From Euptelea pleiosperma (taxonomy: Eukaryota; Streptophyta; Magnoliopsida; Ranunculales; Eupteleaceae): a stretch of 64,000 bases of DNA. Positions 57,090-64,000 of this stretch are shown piece by piece. How positions within the stretch are numbered: the first letter of the stretch is position 1; every line of letters starts with the position of its first letter. The stretch covers positions 9,356,138 to 9,420,137 of the forward strand of contig CM068544.1 in the NCBI GenBank assembly GCA_035048495.1. The letters are read 5' to 3'. Position numbers and translations under genes: made by a program. The notes under the pieces are model-generated. The model was not told where the DNA came from, made no database searches, and was given only the letters and a program-made list of their open reading frames with translations.

Positions 57090-57647
57090 GAGCATCTCCA
57101 ACTCTAGAATGCCAAAAGGCCCTCTTAATTCTATATTTTGAGACAGCTACAATGCCATTTTGGTTATTTTGGCACGGCATGCTTCAATGGTGCAATGCTA
57201 TATCTCAATGCTATTTTTGGATTGGAGTCATTTTCATGCGTTGATTTTAACATGAGAATTTGAGCAATAATTGGGGTTCAAGATTGAAAGGTTTGAAACC
57301 ACTAATCAAGCAGACTTTTGGTTTGTAGGTCTACCTAGGGATTGGTCAAACATCCATACCATCAACATCCTCTAAAAAAGTGACATGTGGACTGCTTATC
57401 AGCCAATCATATGCTGATTTTAGCCGTGGGATATTGAGCATTATTTAGGGTACAAGATCCAAAGGTGTAAAAGCTGCCATATGCTAAATTATAGCATATG
57501 CCATATCCTGTGCCAAATATAGCACGGGATATAGCATATGATATAATTTAGCATTAAGATAGCACAGCGTTGGAGCACCTGTTTTTGACCCACTGTGCTA
57601 AATTTTAGGATAGCACGGTGGAATAGCATAGCGTTGGAGATGCTCTA
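57090..57647. mobile_element. Nested MITE, GAGCATCTCCAAC ends
   Basis: Left GAGCATCTCCAACTCTAG and right read inward GAGCATCTCCAACGCTAT. TTA flanks it at 57087-57089 and 57648-57650. The sister text GGTGGACTTAACAAACCAC nearby shows the uninterrupted site. GAGCATCTCCAAC ends with TTA targets are typical of Tourist-like MITEs. It contains inverted AGCATATGCCATATCC words and another M1 fragment. Confidence 0.72.
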
Positions 57648-57650
57648 TTA

Positions 57651-58020
57651 CAAACCACAAATCAACCTGATTAGTGATTTATAAGTGTTGCATCTTTGTA
57701 CCTCAAATACTGCTCAAATTCCCACGGTCGAGATCAACCCATGAAAATAAGTCCAATCCCATGGTGGACTTAACAAACCACAAATCAGCCTGATTAGTGG
57801 TTTATAAGTGTTGCATCTGTGTACCTCAAATTCCCGCAATTGAGATCAGCCCATGAAAATAAGTCCAAGCCCATGAAAATAAGTCCAATCCCATGGTGGA
57901 CTTTCCAAACCACAAATCAGCCCGATTAGTGATTTAATAAGTGTTGCATCTTTGTACCTCAAATACTACTCAAATTCCCACAGTTGAGATCAGCCCATGA
58001 AAATAAGTCCAATCCAAAAA
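57651..58020. repeat. Tandem triplication of M1 centre
   Basis: The unit CAAACCACAAATCAGCCTGA to CATGGTGGACTT starts at 57651, 57774 and 57906 (steps of 123 and 132 bp). Confidence 0.75.
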
Positions 58021-58199
58021 CCTATAAATCACTAATCAGGCTGATTTTTGGTTTGTAGGTCCACCATGGGATATGACAAACATCCATATGGTCCGAGTCC
58101 TGTAATAGTGTGCCACGTGGCTTATATTGTGTCCCTGTCATTTTATCTGTCATTTTAGATCTGTCAACGGAGCCCGACCCATGCCTTAAATGGCTGACT

Positions 58200-59160
58200 G
58201 ATTGCACTTGAGAACACATTTTTGAAGCCCATTTTGGTGTACCCATATAGAAGATGAATCAATGGCTGGTTTTTGGTGAATCAATGGTTGATTTTAGTAG
58301 ATACTAACCGTAAGGTGATAATCAAGTAAAGCTCAACACTATTTATTAGCACCTTTTCCAAGGAAGCTTGCATGTTCACAAGTATTTACAAAATGTTAGA
58401 ACCCATGATTAATAACAAAGAACTGCTTGCATTAAGGTTTATCATTATGGAATACAAAATAAGGATAAGTTCATACTCGCATTTCTATTCTTGTGTATCT
58501 TTTTAGATTCATCATTAGTCTACTTATTTTGCGTTTCTTTTATTCTCGTGTATCTTGTTTATATTCATCATTGGGTTTTATCCTCCTATTCTCATGTGTC
58601 TTTCCATATGTTTTATTTTTATTTTGATAAGTATGTGTTTTTCTATATTCATCGTTAGCCTAATGGAATAAATTTTGTAATGTATATATGTTGGTAGAAA
58701 TACTTCATTATCAGATAAAGTAACTAATTCCAAATCAAGTATTTCTCTCATATTTGATTTATATAACATCTCTTTTTCTTTAGATATTCAGTTGGATTTT
58801 TGTCATTATTTATACTTGTTCTTAGTTAATAATTGTTAATTTATCTTAAGTTTATGTTGTATATAAATGTGAATTGTGCACACACACACACATCATGCAT
58901 GTATATGCATTAAATCTTAGATCTCCCGTTCAAGAATCACTTTGTGACAATTATGTGACTTATCACCTATTTGGGATACATTAGTTGTAAACTATGACGT
59001 TTAGTTCTCATTTGAGACTAAATTCAAGTAAACAACTTTGTTGTCTTTTTGGTGAAAAGGAGTAATTGTTTGTTGTTGATTCTTGAATTGTCCCTTTGGA
59101 CAGTTTGGGAATGCATAATCTCTGATACAGTCAGTAGTTAAAGTGTTTATTTCCATTTGT
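58200..59160. other. CACTA intron or intergenic sequence, no gene seen
   Basis: AT-rich. 58225-58300 repeats words of the foldback element at 26717 (CATTTTGGTGTACCCATA, AATCAATGGCTG). A short (CA)n lies at 58880-58891. Confidence 0.4.
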
Positions 59161-59457
59161 AGGACAATTTCGGCGAGCATTCCTCTTGTTCTCTGGGTAC
59201 ATATTTAGACAAGGTGACATGTTTGCCCCTAGTCTAAGTCGTGTACTTAGAGAACTATGGGGAAATGCTGCCAAAATTTTCCTTCAAAGAGAAATAATTA
59301 CTTGGCTATTGAGTGTACCGGAGATTATGCATTCCTGAATGAGATAGGATCAACCCACCCTTTAAAGAGGAGATAGGAAGCATGATGCATGTGCATTTGA
59401 GTAGTGTGTGACTACGTGCTTAATTTCAGTTGAAGGTGGCGTCATTTTGAAGAAGAT

Positions 59458-62417
59458 ATGCCAATGGATAAAAGTTGGGTTGGGAAGCCAAGAAATAGTC
59501 CCGAGTATCTAAACGGAGTAGGACAATTCTTGGATTTTGCATTTTCTCGTTTAGAGTATGGAGACAAGATCAAGTGTCCATGTAAAAAATATTGTCATGC
59601 ATTCCTAAAGGATCGACTAGAAGTATATTGGGACCTAGTATTGATTGGGATAATACTGGATTATATCGTCTGGTTGTACCATGGAGAGTATGATAATGAA
59701 TATATGAGTGATGAGGCTGACGAGGGTGATGATATGCAAGGAATGTTACAAGATGCATATGGAATGTCAAACTTTGATCGTGAAGAGGAGAATGAATTGA
59801 ATGAGACTGGATCGACTGAGCCAAATCCGAAAGTGAATAAATTTTATGAATTGTTAAAGGATGCCGAGACTGAACTGTACCCAGGTTGCACAAAATTTTC
59901 AAAATTATCTTTTATTGTACGGTTATTACACTTGAAGTGTCTTAACGGATGGAGTAACAAATCATTCGACATGTTGCTTGAGTTGTTAAAGGAGGCACTT
60001 CCTGTTGGTGAAACGTTGCCCAAGAATCATTATGAATCCAAAAAGATCATTCGGGATCTTGGGATGCATTATACGAAGATAGATGCATGCCCGAATGACA
60101 GCATGTTATACTGGAAAGAGCATGAGACCGCAAATGAATGTGTCATATGTGGTGAGTCCAGGTGAAAACCGATTACACGTCAGTCTACTGAAGATGCTTC
60201 CACTTCGTCTATAGAGGATAAGAAAATACCTGCAAAGATTTTGCGTTATTTTCCTTTGAAATCGAGACTTCAAAGGTTGTTTATGTGCTCAAAAATAGCC
60301 GAACACATGAGATGGCATGCCGAGGGTCGTACAAAAGATGGCGTGTTGAGGCATCCAGCAGATTCAATGGCGTGGGAAGCTTTAGACGAGAAATACCCAT
60401 CGTTTGCTTCTGAACAGAGAAATGTTAGAGTTGGGATAGGGAGCGATGGCTTTGCTCCTTTTAGTTATATGAGTACTCCTCACAGTACATGGCCCGTAAT
60501 TATTATTCCATATAATCTGCCGCCATGGATGTGTATGAAACAAACATCTTTCATGTTGACGTTGCTTATTCCTGGCCCTAAGGCTCCTGGGAACGACATC
60601 GATGTGTACCTGCAACCATTGATCGAAGAATTGAAGGAATTATGGACAGATGGATTTGAGACATACGATGCCTCTTTAAAACAAAATTTTCGGTGTCATG
60701 TAGGAGTCATATGGACTATTAATGACTTCCCTACACTTGCGAACTTGTCAGGGTGGAGCACTAAGGGAAAACTTGCTTGTCCCTCATGCCACAAGGATAC
60801 TTGTTCAGTTAGATTGCAAGAAGGACATAAAGAATGTTACATGGGACATCGTCGATTCCTACCAACTGATCATAAATTTCGACATAATAAGAAGTCGTTT
60901 AATGGCAGAAAAGAATTAAAAAGTGCTCTAAAACCATTGACCGATGGGGATGTGCTCGACCAGTTACGGGACTACGAGCAGATAACATTTGGGAAGTCAT
61001 ATAAGGATAAAATTGAGAAGAAGAGAAAGAGGGATGATTGCAATTTACCTAAGAATTGGAAAAAGAAGAGCATTTTTTTTTAATTGCCGTATTGGAAAGA
61101 TCTCTTGTTGTGGTATAATTTGGATGTCATGCACATTGAAAAGAATGTGTGTGATAATGTGATCGGGATACTACTAAATATGGAGGGTTCTAAAGACAAC
61201 CTGAAGGCTCGTCTAGATATGAAATTAATGGGTATAAGGAATGAACTTCACCCCATTCCAGATGGGAGGAAACTTTTACTTCCCGCTGCATGTCACACAA
61301 TGTCTTTGGTTGAGAAAAAGAAGTTCTGTCAAATCTTGAAAGATGTGAAGGTTCCAGATAGTTATTAGTCGAATTTCTCACGATGTGTTCAAGTGAAGAA
61401 TTGCAAGATCTCGGGGCTCAAGAGTCACGATTGCCATGTTCTCATGCAACAATTTCTTCCGCTTGCAATACGTGGTAACTTACCAAAGAATATGTTTTCA
61501 ATTTTGATTGAGTTGTCCACGTTCTTCAGGCAGTTATGTTCAAAGGTGTTGAATGTGAAAGAATTGGAGCAACTTGAATCGCAGATTGTTGTAACACTTT
61601 GTAAATTAGAAATGATCTTTCCGTCGACATTTTTTGATATAATGGTGCACTTGCCCATTCATTTAGCTGGTGAAGCCAAGGTGGCCGGACCCGTATAATA
61701 CCGTTGGATGTATCCAATTGAGAGGTACCTTCATAGGTTCCAAACATATGTTCGAAATAAAAATTATCCAGAAGGGTCGATTGCCGAAGGGTACGTTTGT
61801 GAAGAATTATTGATATTTTGCTCGAGATATTTGCATGACATTGAAACGAGGTTCAACCGGCCACAACGGAATAGCGATGCTATTGATGCTGAATCACGTG
61901 GGAAGCTATCCATTTTCACAGGAATTGGTCGTGCCTTAGGGAAGGCTACAACATACATGCTAATCAACCTTGACTGGGAACAAGCTCATCTCTATGTGCT
62001 AAACAACTGCCCCGAAGTCACGCCATTTATTGAGTAAGACTAATCATTCCAAATTTACTTTCGATATGTATTTCATATAAATTGGTACTTATTGTCGTGT
62101 TATTTATTGTACAGGCAACACAAACTAATAATCAATACCAATAATCGACGTATGGGACCTAGAGATGTTGAACTGAAACATATCAAGGAGTTTTCTTCAT
62201 GGTTTGAACAACATGTACGGTTTAGATATCATACAAACACTTTTATTTTTTAACTGTAATTATATATAGTTTAAATGTATTAACCTTATTTTTCAAACAT
62301 GCCTAGGTCTCGCAGATGCGATTAAATGGCGAGCAAGTACATGAATCTCTCGAAATGTTATCTCTGGGTCCTTCTTGGACAGTGAAATTTTTAGGGGTAT
62401 ATTGTAAAAGGGTTTAG
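59458..62417 (+). pseudogene. CACTA tnp2 (TNPD-type) transposase, broken
   Basis: The start codon at 59458 begins MPMDKSWVGKPRNSPEYL, the Transpos_assoc domain (KIKCPCKKYCHAF, DYIVWLYHGEYDN). The tnp2 core follows from about 60241 (LRYFPLKSRLQRLFMCSK, MRWHAEGRTKDGVLRHPADS) and DUF4218 from about 61400 (CHVLMQQFLPLAIRGNLP, FFDIMVHLPIHLAGEAK). One frame runs to 62033 but has stops at 60163 (TGA), 61081 (TAA), 61366 (TAG) and 61696 (TAA). Two introns fit: 62034-62114 and 62215-62306. The last exon ends at 62417 (EQHVSQMRLNGEQVHE...). The DUF4216 region expected next is absent. It is an inactive copy. Confidence 0.88.
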
Positions 62418-62644
62418 ATCTCACACAGAAGATAGAGAGAGCAGATGATGCAGGAGCAGATGCAGAAACAGGAGGAGATGCATCGGCAAGCCCAATCCCA
62501 GATGCAAGAGCAGATGCAGCAGCAAGTGAGTAGGATGGTGCAAGAGCAGATGGTTGTATTTTTTTGCTCCATGCAATCAGCTAACATACCGCCTCCGAGC
62601 CAAGACCAGCATCAGTCTGACGACGCAAATGATGATCAGGTACA
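62418..62644 (+). pseudogene. TNPA-like coiled-coil remnant
   Basis: The frame 62445-62657 encodes MMQEQMQKQEEMHRQAQ, MQEQMQQQVSRMVQEQM and SANIPPPSQDQHQSDD. Gln/Met/Glu-rich coiled coils like this end the second (Ptta/En-Spm, TNPA) protein of plant CACTA elements. A donor-like CAG/GTACATC lies at 62639-62640. Only the C-terminal part is present, directly after the shortened transposase, so a deletion probably joined the two genes. Confidence 0.6.
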
Positions 62645-62690
62645 TCTATATTTATGAGATATGATTGTTGTATTTAAGTACTCAAAATGA

Positions 62691-64000
62691 GGTTTTAAGT
62701 TAAGTCAAATTTAGGACCTCGACGTCCAAATCGGGCAAACAAAGTTCGAATCTCCCGAAATTTGTTACAACACTTCTATTGTATTGAAACAAATATGCTG
62801 AAAGAGACGGGGTAAAAAATAGATGTCCGGTTAGGAATCTGTAATCAGTTATAGGTTTAAGCATTTACAGGTTTTAAGTTAAGTCAAATTTAAGACTCCG
62901 ACGTCCAAATCAGGCAAACGAGGTCTGAATCTCCCAAAATTTGTTACAACTCTTCTATTGTGTTGAAACAAATATGCTCGAAGAGACGGGGTAAAAAACA
63001 GATGTCCGGTTAGGAATCTGTAGTCAATTATAGGTTTAAGCATTTACAAGTTTTAAGTTAAGTCAAATTTAAGACCTCGACGTCCAAATCAGGCAAACGA
63101 AGTTCGAATCTCCCAAAATTTGTTACAACACTTCTATGATGTTGAAACAAATATGCTGGAAGAGACGGGGTAAAAAATAGATGTCCGGTTAGGAATCTAT
63201 AATCAATTATAGGTTTAAGCATTTACAGGTTTTAAGTTAAGTCAAATTTAGGACTCCAACGCCCAAATCGGGCAAACGAGGTCTGAATCTCCCAAAATTT
63301 GTTACAACTCTTCTATTGTGTTGAAACAAATATGCTGAAAGAGACGGGGTAAAAAACAGATGTCCAGTTAGGAATCTGTAGTCAGTTATAGGTTTAAGCA
63401 TTTACAAGTTTTAAGTTAAGTCAAATTTAAGACCTCGACGTCCAAATCGGGCAAACGAAGTCCGAATCTCCCGAAATTTGTTACAACACTTCTATTGTAT
63501 TGAAACAAATATGCTGAAAGAGACGGGGTAAAAAATAGATGTCCAGTTAAGAATCTGTTGTCAGTTATAGGTTTAAGCATTTATAAGTTTTAAGTTAAGT
63601 CAAATTTAGGACCTCGATGTCCAAATCTTACAAACGAGGTCCGAATCTCCTGAGACCTATTACAACACTTTTATTGTGTTGAAACAAATATCCTGGAAGA
63701 GACGGGGTAAAAAACAGATGTCCGGTTAAGAATCTGTAGTCAGTTATAGGTTTAAGCATTTACAAGTTTTAAGTTAAGTCAAATTTAAGACCTCGACGTC
63801 CAAATCAGGCAAACGAAGTTCGAATCTCCCAAAATTTGTTACAACACTTCTATGATGTTGAAACAAATATGCTGGAAGAGACGGGGTAAAAAATAGATGT
63901 CCGGTTAGGAATCTATAATCAGTTATAGGTTTAAGCATTTATAGGTTTTAAGTTAAGTCAAATTTAGGACTCCAACGCCCAAATCGGGCAAACGAGGTCT
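62691..64000. repeat. 179-bp tandem satellite (7.3 units, runs off window)
   Basis: GTTTTAAGTTAAGTCAAATT starts each unit at 62692, 62871, 63050, 63229, 63408, 63587, 63766 and 63945, an exact 179-bp step every time. Odd units share CACTTCTAT and AAAAATAGATG; even units mostly share CTCTTCTATTGTG and AAAACAGATG. Units 3 and 7 differ at about two positions, so there is higher-order structure. No open frame. Confidence 0.93.

Larger units (their letters stand above)
56965..58175. mobile_element. M1 element with GGGTCGGG-type ends in CACTA intron
   Basis: Left AAGGGTTGGGCTCCGTTAAC and right read inward GGGTCGGGCTCCGTTGAC, then AGATCTAAAATGACAG. It is the sister of 40231-40631. It is enlarged by a nested MITE (57090-57647) and by tandem copies of its centre (57651-58020). 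Confidence 0.72.
56095..64000 (+). mobile_element. En/Spm (CACTA) transposon, 5' part
   Basis: The element begins CACTACAAGAAATTCGG at 56095, the standard CACTA terminus, preceded by TGT (56092-56094) as the possible 3-bp duplication. It contains a 5' noncoding exon, tnp2 transposase exons, a TNPA-like coiled-coil remnant and a 179-bp satellite. The 3' terminus is beyond the window. It has been hit by an M1 element, itself split by a MITE. Confidence 0.85.

Noticed and set aside
62691..64000. CRISPR array
   Set aside because: Repeats are 179 bp and directly tandem, with no spacers. The context is a plant transposon.

Overview
The window is nuclear DNA from a flowering plant with a large, repeat-rich genome. 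The evidence is two intact-looking DUF538 genes set among plant-type Ty1/copia and Ty3/gypsy (chromovirus) elements, an En/Spm (CACTA) transposon with a tnp2 transposase, and dozens of short inverted-repeat elements. I cannot name the species. Most of the sequence is mobile DNA, much of it nested. Only two host protein genes can be supported.

Layout. 1-1510: the 3' end of a Sirevirus-like copia element. 1560-4660: a chromovirus with large internal deletions. About 5880-12138: a copia element (integrase, reverse transcriptase, RNase H, 3' LTR) that begins at a gypsy-type LTR end and is split by a 1.83-kb solo LTR with a perfect 5-bp target duplication. 12152-17880: a second chromovirus whose protease-to-integrase segment lies in reverse orientation between plus-strand ends; a further LTR sits in its 3' LTR. 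17881-23000: mostly unassigned, with an RTE LINE tail and a hAT-like MITE. 23004-23592 and 36089-36568: two minus-strand DUF538 genes, 12.5 kb apart. The DNA between and after them is full of foldback elements, hAT-like MITEs with exact 8-bp target duplications, minisatellites and a tandem duplication carrying U2 snRNA-like 5' ends. 36.8-45 kb: a dense nest of foldback, hAT, Tourist and Mutator-like elements, several with exact target duplications. 45071-53932: three related units of 2.5-3.4 kb that I cannot assign to a known family. They carry a conserved palindrome, tRNA-like sequences, hairpins and long Pro/Ser-rich minus-strand frames. 53933-56094: SINE and copia LTR remains. 56095-64000: the 5' end and coding region of a decayed CACTA element, ending in a 179-bp tandem satellite that runs off the window.

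Nothing here forms an operon-like pathway. The two DUF538 genes are probably old tandem paralogs pushed apart by transposons. The best candidates for something undescribed are the three-unit array at 45-54 kb, the set of hAT MITEs whose bodies are built from short palindromic words, the U2-like repeats beside the second DUF538 gene, and the satellite inside the CACTA element. All family names come from motifs read by eye; no database search was run.
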